From the NCBI RefSeq assembly GCF_900103285.1, contig NZ_FNGS01000004.1, positions 477,960-541,959 on the forward strand: a stretch of 64,000 bases of DNA. The letters are read 5' to 3'. The DNA is from Siphonobacter aquaeclarae. GTDB taxonomy: Bacteria > Bacteroidota > Bacteroidia > Cytophagales > Spirosomataceae. Below are positions 51,273 through 59,618 of the stretch, piece by piece (positions within the stretch are counted from its first letter, which is position 1; every line of letters begins with the position of its first letter). The position numbers were made by a program, and so were the translations under genes. The notes beneath the pieces were generated by a model that was given only the letters and a program-made list of their open reading frames with translations, made no database searches and was not told the DNA's origin.

Positions 51273-51788
51273 ATGCAAAATCAAATTCTTTACGTCTGGT
51301 ATCTGCTGACCGCTGTGACTATCCTGGCGGCTCTGCTGGTCGTTCTGGCGAAAAACCCTATTCACAGCGTTCTGTCGCTCGTCGTAACGTTCTTCTGCCT
51401 CTCGGCGCACTATGTTCTGCTGAACGCCCAGTTTCTGGCGGTAGTCAACATCATTGTGTATGCGGGGGCTATCATGGTACTCTTCCTTTTCGTGATTATG
51501 TTCCTGAACCTCAGGGAGTATACGGAGGAAACCAAATCCAATTTCGCCAAACTCGGTGCGGCGGTTGTCGGCGGGGTGACGCTTGTAGCGATCATCGCCG
51601 CCCTCAAAAAGGTACAATACCCGATGCCGATGCGGTATGACGTCCGCACGGGCTTCGTTGAAACGCTGGGTGAAGTACTCTTCCGGGACTACCTACTCCC
51701 CTTCGAGCTGGTAACGGTGCTGTTCTTCGTGGCCATGGTCGGAGCGGTTATGCTCGGAAAACGCGAGAAAGGCGAACGTCACTTCTGA
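51273..51788 (+). CDS. nuoJ: NADH-quinone oxidoreductase subunit J
   Basis: The 171-residue, five-TM membrane-arm subunit shows LAAQNPIHSV-like LAKNPIHSVLSLV, NAQFLAVVNIIVYAGAIMVL with the conserved acidic-bordered third helix, and the C-terminal FELVTVLFFVAMVGAVMLGK. The usual next gene nuoK is absent: a terminator follows and then argH on its own leader. nuoK, L, M and N must lie elsewhere if complex I is complete. Confidence 0.94.
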   Translation: MQNQILYVWYLLTAVTILAALLVVLAKNPIHSVLSLVVTFFCLSAHYVLLNAQFLAVVNIIVYAGAIMVLFLFVIMFLNLREYTEETKSNFAKLGAAVVGGVTLVAIIAALKKVQYPMPMRYDVRTGFVETLGEVLFRDYLLPFELVTVLFFVAMVGAVMLGKREKGERHF

Positions 51789-51812
51789 TGTGCCTTTTGT
51801 ATATTATAACGA

Positions 51813-51840
51813 CCCTGCCGGCCTGCCGGCGGGGTTTTTT
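51813..51840 (+). terminator. Rho-independent terminator ending the nuo cluster after nuoJ
   Basis: A GC-rich stem (about 51813-51820 with 51827-51834, one G-T pair) followed by six Ts and CTTTC lies 24 bases after the nuoJ stop codon. Confidence 0.85.
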
Positions 51841-51917
51841 CTTTCATACCTCACAGGATTTTCGGTTTTTTGTAACTGAATGATCAAAAGGCCCTTCGGG
51901 CTACGCTATTCCATCGA

Positions 51918-53255
51918 ATGAAACTCTGGCAAAAAGAAGGTGTCTCGACGTCCGAGAAAATAGAAAAATTTACGGTCGGACGGGACCGCGAGATGGACCT
52001 CTACCTCGCTCCGTTTGATGTACTGGGCAACCTCGCCCACGCCCGCATGCTGGCGTCGGTCGGCCTGCTCGAAACCGCTGAACTCGCCGATCTGGAGCGG
52101 GAACTCAAGGTGATTTACCAGCGCATCGAAGCGGGTGAATTTGAGATTGAAGACGGCGTGGAAGACGTCCATTCCCAGGTGGAGCTGCTCCTCACCCGCC
52201 GGCTCGGCGACACGGGCAAGAAAATCCACTCAGGCCGCAGCCGGAACGATCAGGTACTGGTAGACCTCAAGCTTTTCACCCGGAGCCGGCTGGAAGAAAT
52301 CGTGGTGCAGACCAAACGGGTTTTCGATGTTCTTCAGAAACGGTCCGAAGAACATAAAAATGACCTCCTGCCAGGCTATACTCACCTTCAGATTGCCATG
52401 CCGTCGTCATTCGGACTTTGGTTTGGCGCATATGCCGAATCACTGGTCGACGATGTCGCGCTGCTGAAAACGGCCTATCATTTTGCCAACCGGAACCCGC
52501 TGGGCAGCGGCGCCGGGTACGGTTCTTCTTTTCCGCTCGACCGGCAGGAAACGACTGACCTGCTCGGTTTCGAGGGCTTGCATTACAACGTCGTCTATGC
52601 GCAGATGAGCCGCGGAAAAACGGAGTGGAGCGCGCTGACGGCGATTGCCAACCTCGCGCAGACGTTGTCGCGCCTGGCGATGGACGTATGCCTTTACAAC
52701 TCGCAGAACTTCGCATTTCTGACGTTGCCCGATGCCTTGACGACCGGCAGCAGCATCATGCCGCATAAGAAAAACCCGGATGTGGCTGAGCTGCTTCGCG
52801 GCAAGACCAACCGCCTCAAAGCGCTTCCGATGGAAGTAACGCTGGTCTTGAGTAACCTGCCTTCCGGCTACCACCGGGATATGCAGCTGCTGAAGGAAAT
52901 CCTGATGCCGGCGATTGAGGAAATCCTCGACTGCCTCGACGTCACCGCCTACATGCTCGAACACCTGCAGGTCAAAACCAACCTCCTCGCGGATGCGAAG
53001 TACGATCTTCTCTTCAGCGTTGAGCGGGTGAATGAACTGGTGATTCAGGGAGTACCCTTTCGGGATGCTTACAAACAGGTAGGGAAAGAAATTGGGGAGG
53101 GTACGTACACCGCCTCCCGCGAGTTGCACCATACGCACCTGGGCAGCATCGGCAATCCGGCTACGGCGCAGATTGCCGAACTGATGGATCAGCAGCTTAC
53201 GGGCTTCGGGTTCGACCGGGTACATGCCGCCATTAACCGCCTGCTCGGCCAATAA
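51918..53255 (+). CDS. argH: Argininosuccinate lyase
   Basis: This 445-residue cytoplasmic enzyme of the fumarase/aspartase superfamily splits argininosuccinate into arginine and fumarate. Signatures are HSGRSRNDQVLVDLKL, the catalytic His region YTHLQIAMP, and the mobile loop GSSIMPHKKNPD with the catalytic Ser. Length is normal. The other arginine genes are not in the window. A gamma carbonic anhydrase gene follows after three bases, so the two are co-transcribed. Confidence 0.96.
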   Translation: MKLWQKEGVSTSEKIEKFTVGRDREMDLYLAPFDVLGNLAHARMLASVGLLETAELADLERELKVIYQRIEAGEFEIEDGVEDVHSQVELLLTRRLGDTGKKIHSGRSRNDQVLVDLKLFTRSRLEEIVVQTKRVFDVLQKRSEEHKNDLLPGYTHLQIAMPSSFGLWFGAYAESLVDDVALLKTAYHFANRNPLGSGAGYGSSFPLDRQETTDLLGFEGLHYNVVYAQMSRGKTEWSALTAIANLAQTLSRLAMDVCLYNSQNFAFLTLPDALTTGSSIMPHKKNPDVAELLRGKTNRLKALPMEVTLVLSNLPSGYHRDMQLLKEILMPAIEEILDCLDVTAYMLEHLQVKTNLLADAKYDLLFSVERVNELVIQGVPFRDAYKQVGKEIGEGTYTASRELHHTHLGSIGNPATAQIAELMDQQLTGFGFDRVHAAINRLLGQ

Positions 53256-53258
53256 TCT

Positions 53259-53780
53259 ATGGCTCTTATTCTTCCTGTCAACGAAACAGCCCCGCAGCTC
53301 GGCGTCAATTGCTGGCTGGCTCCGAATGCCACGCTGGTCGGCGATGTCGTCATGGGTGACGACTGTACAGTCTGGTTCAACGCCGTTATCCGCGGCGATG
53401 TCAACGCTATCCGAATCGGCAACCGGACCAATATTCAGGACGGCGCGGTGATCCACTGCACGTACCAGAAAACGCAGACCGTCATCGGCGACTATGTCAG
53501 TATCGCCCATAATGCGGTTGTGCACGGTTGTACCATCGAAGACCGGGTATTGGTCGGCATGGGCGCCATCATCATGGACGGCGCCGTGATCGGTACCGGC
53601 AGCATCATCGCTGCCGGCGCGATTGTGACCCAGAACACCATCGTTCCTCCGGGTAGTATTTATGCCGGAAACCCCGCCCGGTTCCTGAAACCGGTGTCGG
53701 AAGGAGCCGCAGAAGTATTCGATCGGACGGCCAATAACTACGTCATGTATGCCGGCTGGTTCCGGGAAACCGACTGGTGA
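53259..53780 (+). CDS. Gamma-class carbonic anhydrase family protein
   Basis: The 173-residue protein is a left-handed beta-helix of hexapeptide repeats (for example VGDVVM, IGNRTN, IGDYVS). The three zinc-binding His are visible in AVIHC and SIAHNAVVHGC, as in Cam-like and YrdA/PaaY-like enzymes. It would act as a trimer in the cytoplasm, as a carbonic anhydrase or a related metal-dependent enzyme. Three bases separate it from argH. Carbonic anhydrase activity could feed bicarbonate to carbamoyl phosphate for arginine synthesis, which is an inference from this pairing. Confidence 0.88.
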   Translation: MALILPVNETAPQLGVNCWLAPNATLVGDVVMGDDCTVWFNAVIRGDVNAIRIGNRTNIQDGAVIHCTYQKTQTVIGDYVSIAHNAVVHGCTIEDRVLVGMGAIIMDGAVIGTGSIIAAGAIVTQNTIVPPGSIYAGNPARFLKPVSEGAAEVFDRTANNYVMYAGWFRETDW

Positions 53781-53816
53781 GTTTACTTTTCTCAGTAATT
53801 TCTCGTTTAAAATCAC

Positions 53817-53824
53817 CAACTTTG
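53817..53824 (+). promoter_or_regulatory. -7 box upstream of the transaldolase-CBS gene
   Basis: CAACTTTG, one mismatch from TAnnTTTG, lies 49 bases before the start codon at 53873 in the short gap after the carbonic anhydrase gene. Confidence 0.4.
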
Positions 53825-53872
53825 CACCCGCTTGGCTGCCTTATTTAGCCTGAAAACCATTACATCACTCAC

Positions 53873-54886
53873 ATGGAGTTATACCTTGATTCAGCCGACC
53901 TGAAAGAAATCAAAGAAGCCTTTCAGCTCGGTTTTCTGACCGGACTTACCACCACTCCGACATTTATGCACCGCGAAGGTGTCCGCGATCTGGACGCGAC
54001 CATCGTGGAACTTTCCAAAATAGTCCCCGTTCTTCAGATCGAAGCCCTTGGCGAAACAGCTGAAGACATCGTTGCCGATGCTGACCGCCAGCTGGCACTG
54101 GGCCTCGATCCCCAACGGACCGTCTTCAAAATCCCTGTATCCCTTGAGGGTGTGAAAGCCTGCCGTGCCCTGGTAGCGCGTGGTCTGAAAGTCAACATTC
54201 ACCTCGTTTATACGATCCAGCAGGCCTATATGGCAGCTGCTGCCGGCGCAACCTATATCTGCGTACTGGCCGGCCGTATGCAGGATCAGGGGTATGACGC
54301 CCTGACGCTGATCAGCGACGTGGTGGAACTCGTTGATTCCTACGGATACGATTCCAAGGTCATGTTCTCTTCCGTCCGGAATACAGAACACGTCCGCAAC
54401 GCTATTGAACTGGGCTGCCACACCATTACGGTACCCTGGAAACTGATGAAAGCCCTGACGGAAAACAACTTCACGGCCATCGGAACCAACCAGTTCATCG
54501 AGCATACCCGCCTCATCACCGTGAAGGTGAAGGAAGCGATCAACGACATCAACCCGGTGGTAGCCGAAGACGTTACCCTGACGGAAGCGATCGTCAAGAT
54601 GACCGAGTTCGGCTTCGGCTGCGTCACGGTTGTTGACGGCGCCGGTAACCTGAAAGGCGTCTTCACTGACGGCGATCTCCGCCGGAAACTCGCCGAAGGC
54701 GGACGTGAAATCCTCTCTCAAACGATGGGATCGTTCACCTACGGTACGCCGGTATCGATTGAAGGCGAACAGCTGCTCGACGCCGCTGCCGCGCTCTTCA
54801 AGAAGACCAGCGTCGACACCATCCTGGTAACGGAAAACGGCAAGCCTGTCGGCATGCTGGATATCCAGGACCTGAAAAACGACTGA
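53873..54886 (+). CDS. Transaldolase / fructose-6-phosphate-aldolase-like domain fused to two CBS domains
   Basis: The 337-residue protein joins two parts. Residues 1-~225 are a short-type transaldolase/FSA barrel. It has MELYLDSADLKEI at the start, LTTTPTF, Schiff-base Lys86 in VFKIPVS (FSA uses Lys85), and the ATYICVLAGRMQDQG segment. Residues ~230-335 are a CBS pair with GCVTVVDGAGNLKGVFTDGD, very like the CBS part of KdsD/KpsF arabinose-5-phosphate isomerases. kdsB follows. The barrel should make or split a C6 or C5 sugar phosphate by aldol chemistry, with nucleotides possibly acting through CBS. I infer a link to KDO precursor supply. No SIS isomerase domain is present. Confidence 0.85.
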   Translation: MELYLDSADLKEIKEAFQLGFLTGLTTTPTFMHREGVRDLDATIVELSKIVPVLQIEALGETAEDIVADADRQLALGLDPQRTVFKIPVSLEGVKACRALVARGLKVNIHLVYTIQQAYMAAAAGATYICVLAGRMQDQGYDALTLISDVVELVDSYGYDSKVMFSSVRNTEHVRNAIELGCHTITVPWKLMKALTENNFTAIGTNQFIEHTRLITVKVKEAINDINPVVAEDVTLTEAIVKMTEFGFGCVTVVDGAGNLKGVFTDGDLRRKLAEGGREILSQTMGSFTYGTPVSIEGEQLLDAAAALFKKTSVDTILVTENGKPVGMLDIQDLKND

Positions 54887-54933
54887 TTCCGGCCATCCGG
54901 AGTAAGATAACCTGCTGGTTTTAATACCAGTTG

Positions 54934-54979
54934 AATGCCTCCGGTAAGCTTGTTCAGCTCCGGAGGCATTTTTCTTTTT
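54934..54979 (+). terminator. Rho-independent terminator after the transaldolase-CBS gene
   Basis: A perfect 11-bp stem (54934-54944 with 54960-54970), a 15-base loop and the T-rich tail TTTCTTTTT lie between the fusion gene and kdsB, only 9 bases before the kdsB start codon. Confidence 0.82.
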
Positions 54980-54987
54980 GTACCGAT

Positions 54988-55740
54988 ATGATTCTCGGCA
55001 TTATTCCTGCCCGCTACGCGTCGACGCGCTTCCCGGGCAAACCCCTGATCGATATTCAGGGAAAAAGCATGATTCAACGGGTGTACGAAGCTGCCAAAGC
55101 TTCTGCCCTGCTGTCGGATGTAGTGGTCGCGACGGACGACATCCGTATTCGCGAACACGTCGAAGCTTTTGGCGGAAAGGCTGTCATGACGCGGGAAGAC
55201 CACCCCAGCGGCACCGACCGCTGCCAGGAGGCACTTCTCCGCTGGCAGGAAGCTCATCCCGGCGAAACGGCGCAGTACGTCGTCAATATCCAGGGAGACG
55301 AGCCTTTCCTCGACCCGGCTCAGATTGACGAGCTGGCGGCGGCGCTTGACGGCACGGTGGAACTCGCCACGCAGATGATTCAGGTCCATACAGCCGAAGC
55401 CCTGCATGATCCGGGGGAAGCGAAAATAGTCCTCAATGCCGCGCGGGAAGTATTGCTCTTCAGCCGGCAGGCGATTCCCTATCTGCGGAATGTGGCGCCG
55501 GAGGAATGGCACCTGCACCACGTGTATTACCGGCACGTCGGCATGTATGCCTACCGCACGGATATCCTCGAAGCCATTACGCGGCTGGCGCCGTCTTCCC
55601 TCGAAAAAGCGGAGTCACTGGAACAACTTCGCTGGCTGGAAGCCGGGTATTCCATCAAAGTGGTTGAAACCCAATACGATAGTCACTGCATCGACACCGA
55701 AGAGGACGTCGAAAAAGTGTTAAAACTATTGCAGAAATAA
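54988..55740 (+). CDS. kdsB: 3-deoxy-manno-octulosonate cytidylyltransferase (CMP-KDO synthetase)
   Basis: This 250-residue cytoplasmic enzyme activates KDO with CTP for lipopolysaccharide core synthesis. It has IIPARYASTRFPGKPL at the N-terminus, the VVATDDIRI segment, SGTDRC, and VVNIQGDEPF with the metal-binding Asp. The C-terminal EQLRWLEAGY and IDTEEDVEKV match the family. The ATG at 54988 gives the family's normal start. Its start lies directly after the upstream terminator, so its own promoter is unclear, or it depends on readthrough. Confidence 0.95.
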   Translation: MILGIIPARYASTRFPGKPLIDIQGKSMIQRVYEAAKASALLSDVVVATDDIRIREHVEAFGGKAVMTREDHPSGTDRCQEALLRWQEAHPGETAQYVVNIQGDEPFLDPAQIDELAAALDGTVELATQMIQVHTAEALHDPGEAKIVLNAAREVLLFSRQAIPYLRNVAPEEWHLHHVYYRHVGMYAYRTDILEAITRLAPSSLEKAESLEQLRWLEAGYSIKVVETQYDSHCIDTEEDVEKVLKLLQK

Positions 55741-55798
55741 CCGGATAGTACCCCACAGGATTTTCGGGCGGAATGCTTTCCGTTCGGGTCCGGAATCG

Positions 55799-55806
55799 TA
55801 ACTTTG
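55799..55806 (+). promoter_or_regulatory. -7 box of adk
   Basis: TAACTTTG followed by C is an exact TAnnTTTG match 31 bases before the start codon at 55837. Confidence 0.6.
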
Positions 55807-55836
55807 CGTCCCCGAAATCATTCGTTTCATTCTGAA

Positions 55837-56424
55837 ATGTCAAACATGCTGAACTTGGTACTCTTCGGCCCTCCGGGCGCCGGGAAAGGAACCCAGAGCG
55901 AAAAACTGATTGAACAATACAAGCTCGTTCATTTGTCAACCGGCGACCTGCTCCGCTCAGAAATCAAAGCAGGAACGGAATTAGGTCTGAAAGCCAAGGC
56001 ACTCATGGATCAGGGTATTCTGGTTCCGGACGAAGTGGTGATCGGGATGATTGACAACAAACTGAAGGAAAACCGCAACGCTGCCGGTTTTATCTTCGAC
56101 GGATTTCCCCGGACGGTCAAGCAGGCACAAGCACTCGACGCCCTGCTGGAGCAAAACGGAACGTCCATTACCTGCATGGTAGCCCTCGAGGTGGAAGAAG
56201 AAGAACTCACCCGCCGCCTGCTCGAACGCGGAAAGACTTCCGGCCGCCCCGACGATCAGAACGAAGACCTGATCCGCAAACGGGTGCAGGAATACAACGA
56301 AAAAACCCTGCCGGTAGCCAACTACTACCAGGGGCAGCAGAAATACTCGTCGATCTACGGAATCGGCGCCATTGACGAAATTTTCGGGAAGATTACGCAA
56401 GCCATCGAAAAGGCTTCCGTCTGA
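55837..56424 (+). CDS. adk: Adenylate kinase
   Basis: The 195-residue cytoplasmic enzyme converts ATP plus AMP to two ADP. It shows the P-loop FGPPGAGKGTQ, HLSTGDLLR, FIFDGFPRTVKQA and the RPDDQNEDLIRKR region. The lid is the short, zinc-free type. Start at 55837 (MSNMLNLVLFG) or at the second Met (55846); the latter fits many family members. It has its own promoter and terminator. Confidence 0.96.
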   Translation: MSNMLNLVLFGPPGAGKGTQSEKLIEQYKLVHLSTGDLLRSEIKAGTELGLKAKALMDQGILVPDEVVIGMIDNKLKENRNAAGFIFDGFPRTVKQAQALDALLEQNGTSITCMVALEVEEEELTRRLLERGKTSGRPDDQNEDLIRKRVQEYNEKTLPVANYYQGQQKYSSIYGIGAIDEIFGKITQAIEKASV

Positions 56425-56442
56425 TCATTCCTCCTCTGACCT

Positions 56443-56484
56443 GAAGCTATTCCGGAAGGATATTCCGGAATAGCTTCTTTTTTT
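56443..56484 (+). terminator. Rho-independent terminator after adk
   Basis: A perfect 13-bp stem (56443-56455 with 56465-56477), a 9-base loop and seven Ts. Confidence 0.93.
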
Positions 56485-56572
56485 GAAAGGAACAGGATGT
56501 TTCCGGCAAGCCCGGAGGATCAGTTTCCCTTACCTCAAACGCATCGGTTTAGGCTTCGGGGGAACATTCTCT

Positions 56573-56580
56573 TATTTTTG
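56573..56580 (+). promoter_or_regulatory. -7 box of obgE
   Basis: TATTTTTG followed by C is an exact TAnnTTTG match, giving a leader of about 60 bases before the GTG start at 56648. Confidence 0.55.
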
Positions 56581-56647
56581 CAGCATATTTCATCGCGGGA
56601 TACCCCTCCGGACCGGATGGCGGCCTCCCGATTCAAGCATACGGATT

Positions 56648-57652
56648 GTGACCAGCAACTTCATAGATTACGTTAAGATCTGCGGTCGATCAGGCGCAGG
56701 CGGAGCAGGCTCCCGGCATTTCCGGCGGGAAAAACACGTTCCCCTGGGTGGACCTGATGGCGGAGACGGCGGCCGTGGCGGCCACATCATCCTCCGCGGA
56801 AACGCGCAGCACTGGACCCTTCTTCACCTGAAGTACCGCAAGCACGTCATCGCTACCGGCGGAAACCCCGGTGAGGGCGGACGGCGCAGCGGCGCGCGCG
56901 GAGAAGACGTCTACGTGGATGTACCCCTCGGAACCGTCGCCAAAGACGCAGAAACCGAAGAAATTCTCTTTGAAATCACCGAAGACGGCCAGGAGGTCAT
57001 CCTCCTCGAAGGTGGTCGCGGCGGCCTTGGCAACAGCCATTTCAAGTCTTCTGTACAGCAGGCTCCCGAGCATGCTCAACCCGGCGAACCCGGCCAGGAG
57101 CAATGGTTTATTCTGGAGCTGAAAGTACTGGCCGACGTCGGGTTGGTCGGCTTCCCCAACGCCGGGAAATCCACCCTGTTGTCAGTCGTTTCAGCTGCTA
57201 AGCCTGAAATCGCCGATTATCCCTTTACCACCCTCGTACCCAATCTGGGTGTGGTACCCTACCGGGATTTCAAGTCGTTCATCATGGCCGATATTCCGGG
57301 GATCATTGAAGGCGCGTCGGAAGGAAAAGGACTCGGCCTGCGGTTTCTGCGGCATATTGAGCGAAATTCCATTCTGCTGTTCGTTATTCCGGCTACGTCG
57401 GAAGACGTCGGGGAAGAATACGAAGTCCTGCTCAATGAACTGCGGGAATACAACCCGGAACTGGTGGACAAAGAGCGTATGCTTGCCATTTCCAAAATTG
57501 ACATCGCCACGGAAGAAGATCTCGCCCGCATCCGGAAACAGCTTCCGGCCGGTGTTCCGTGCCAGTTTTTCTCGTCGCTGACGAAAGAAGGACTGACCCC
57601 GCTCATTGATATGGTGTGGGATGGTCTGCAAAAATCCAACTCACCGACCTGA
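56648..57652 (+). CDS. obgE: GTPase Obg/CgtA
   Basis: The 334-residue ribosome-associated GTPase has the Gly-rich OBG domain (residues 1-~158, with [13 protein letters not shown] and [11 protein letters not shown]). The G domain has G1 [10 protein letters not shown]2 [14 protein letters not shown]3 DIPGIIEGA and an ISKID G4. The C-terminal OCT domain of some Obg proteins is absent. The start must be GTG at 56648: the OBG domain begins at NFIDYVKI and no ATG lies nearby in frame. The membrane-protein gene follows by 21 bases. Confidence 0.95.
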   Translation: MTSNFIDYVKICGRSGAGGAGSRHFRREKHVPLGGPDGGDGGRGGHIILRGNAQHWTLLHLKYRKHVIATGGNPGEGGRRSGARGEDVYVDVPLGTVAKDAETEEILFEITEDGQEVILLEGGRGGLGNSHFKSSVQQAPEHAQPGEPGQEQWFILELKVLADVGLVGFPNAGKSTLLSVVSAAKPEIADYPFTTLVPNLGVVPYRDFKSFIMADIPGIIEGASEGKGLGLRFLRHIERNSILLFVIPATSEDVGEEYEVLLNELREYNPELVDKERMLAISKIDIATEEDLARIRKQLPAGVPCQFFSSLTKEGLTPLIDMVWDGLQKSNSPT

Positions 57653-57673
57653 TTACCGGAATACCTTCAAACC

Positions 57674-59401
57674 ATGAAACGTGCTGAAAATTGGCGTTCC
57701 TTCCAATGGGTGACGTCGGAATGGCTCTTCGTGCTGTGTCTGATACCGATTGGCATCTTTTTCTGCGTATTCTTTCAATATTCGGGAAACCTGCCTTTCC
57801 GGGATGATTTCGATGGAATCCTCGAACCCGTCGCACGCTTTTCCCGTTCCGGTCCGTTATCACTTTCCGGCTTTATTGACATTGTCTGGACGCAGGACGA
57901 CGAACGCCGCATTGTACTGGACCGGCTCGTTGCGATCGGGCAATGTATTGTTACCGGACGTTTCAGCTTTCAGGTACAGATGTTTATCGGGCTGCTTTCC
58001 GTACCCGGTATGCTCTGGGTATTTTACCGGGTCATCCGGCATGAACAGCTTCCGGCACTCCTGCTGGTGAGCTTTGCGTTGTTGTTGTTTAACATTCACT
58101 ACTATGAGGCGATTTTCTGGGGGCTGATTCCCGTCCAGCAAATCGCAGTATATTTTTTTCCGTTGGTGGCCAGCTACTTTCTGGCCCGTCCGAAAACACT
58201 TGTCTTCGCCATTATCGCGGCGGTACTCGGTGTATTCTGTGATGTCAACGGGAGCTTTTTCCTGCCGGCAGGTCTGGCATTGCTTGTGTTCCAGCGGCGC
58301 TGGCGGGATGCGGCGATCTGGGCCGGGGTAGTCGGGCTGATCGTCTTCCTGTATTTCTACCACCTCGAAGTACCGGCTTACCGCCCGAAGCTGGGGGATA
58401 ACCTCATGCATCCGCTCCTGGTACTGACTAACTTCTTCGCCTTCAGCGGACTGGCGTTTGATTTCAACGGAATACTGTCCGGTACGGCCCGGATAGTTCC
58501 AATCCTTGCGCTTGGCGTGGCAACGTGGGTATTGGTTGTCGTTCGCGGCTGGCAGCTGGGGAGCGCGGCGCTGTCGGGTCCGGTTATGTCCGTCAGCTGG
58601 CTGACCGTTTGGGGCGGTATTTTTCACCTCGCCATTACGATGGCCGCTTTCGCAGTGGGCCGCGCCATTGAAGGCCTGGATGCCGTGCTGATCAGCCGGT
58701 ACAAGCACGTTGGATTTCTCTGGATTATCCTGATCACACTTCTGGCGCTGATACCGCTTAAAAACCGCGCCCGTCCGGGATATTACCTGGTTTATGCCGG
58801 ATGGAGTCTCCTCATTTGCTGTTTCAGCTATTTTCAGTACCTCGCGCCGCTCGATTTTTACTACAAAGAGCGTTATACCGACATGTATGAGTGGCAACAT
58901 AACCGGGCCATACCCAGTTCGCCAATTTATATGTCATTGCGCGCTCAGCTGGACTCAATTTGCAACGAAGCAATTCGAAACGGTGTCTACCGCTTGCCGG
59001 ATCCCTATCCGTTTGCCGGACCTTATCAATCCGGAAGAAATAGTATTCCGGTAGCGGTTGCGTCCTCCCCTGCTTATGTTTCGTTTCAAAATCAACAATA
59101 TCTTCGTACAGGAAAGCGGAATGATGGCGCATACATTGTCCTCAGGAGCGGACAGGAGCAGCATATTCTGCCGACTCAGCAGAACCGTTATTCGTTACGT
59201 CCGTGGTTGTCTTCCTTCGGAAAAAAATACTATGCGCCCGGCTTTACGGCCGGTCTAGCCACAGTTTACCTGCGGGAAAAGGAAATTTACACCCTTCAGA
59301 TTCTGCATATTTCCGGGAATGAGCGTACTCTCTTCCCGACCCATACCTGCCTTATCAAAGAAAACGGGGAAGTGAAAAGCTTCACCCAACAAAAGCCTTA
59401 A
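57674..59401 (+). CDS. Polytopic membrane protein of unknown function
   Basis: The 575-residue protein has about ten TMs between residues 18 and 395 and a ~180-residue C-terminal soluble domain. After TM1 there is a loop with FRDDFDGILEPVARF, and later WTQDDERR. An acidic loop after the first helix, aromatic-rich helices and a late RYKHVG motif recall GT-C-fold glycosyltransferases or their relatives, but no family can be named. It lies 21 bases after obgE and is probably co-transcribed, though a shared function is not implied. The C-terminal part is rich in Tyr and Gln and may be periplasmic. Confidence 0.6.
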   Translation: MKRAENWRSFQWVTSEWLFVLCLIPIGIFFCVFFQYSGNLPFRDDFDGILEPVARFSRSGPLSLSGFIDIVWTQDDERRIVLDRLVAIGQCIVTGRFSFQVQMFIGLLSVPGMLWVFYRVIRHEQLPALLLVSFALLLFNIHYYEAIFWGLIPVQQIAVYFFPLVASYFLARPKTLVFAIIAAVLGVFCDVNGSFFLPAGLALLVFQRRWRDAAIWAGVVGLIVFLYFYHLEVPAYRPKLGDNLMHPLLVLTNFFAFSGLAFDFNGILSGTARIVPILALGVATWVLVVVRGWQLGSAALSGPVMSVSWLTVWGGIFHLAITMAAFAVGRAIEGLDAVLISRYKHVGFLWIILITLLALIPLKNRARPGYYLVYAGWSLLICCFSYFQYLAPLDFYYKERYTDMYEWQHNRAIPSSPIYMSLRAQLDSICNEAIRNGVYRLPDPYPFAGPYQSGRNSIPVAVASSPAYVSFQNQQYLRTGKRNDGAYIVLRSGQEQHILPTQQNRYSLRPWLSSFGKKYYAPGFTAGLATVYLREKEIYTLQILHISGNERTLFPTHTCLIKENGEVKSFTQQKP

Positions 59402-59618
59402 TCCCAACCGGGCCTGGGGCGGAGCAGCAAGCGAAATGCTCATTAAAAATGTAAAATGATAGCTTGAAACCGTTTTTATCTAGCGGTTTCCATTCATCTT
59501 TACATCTTTTCCGGGCATTCTATACGTATTTTCAATAGAATCTACCATTTCCCTTGTTGAACCGGAACGCTTTTTCGGGTTCCCCTGCCCGGGACTAACT
59601 ACCGAAAAAAACGACGTT

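Noticed and set aside
51835-51917. A hidden nuoK between nuoJ and argH
   Set aside because: The gap is only about 130 bases and contains a terminator; it cannot hold a ~100-residue gene.
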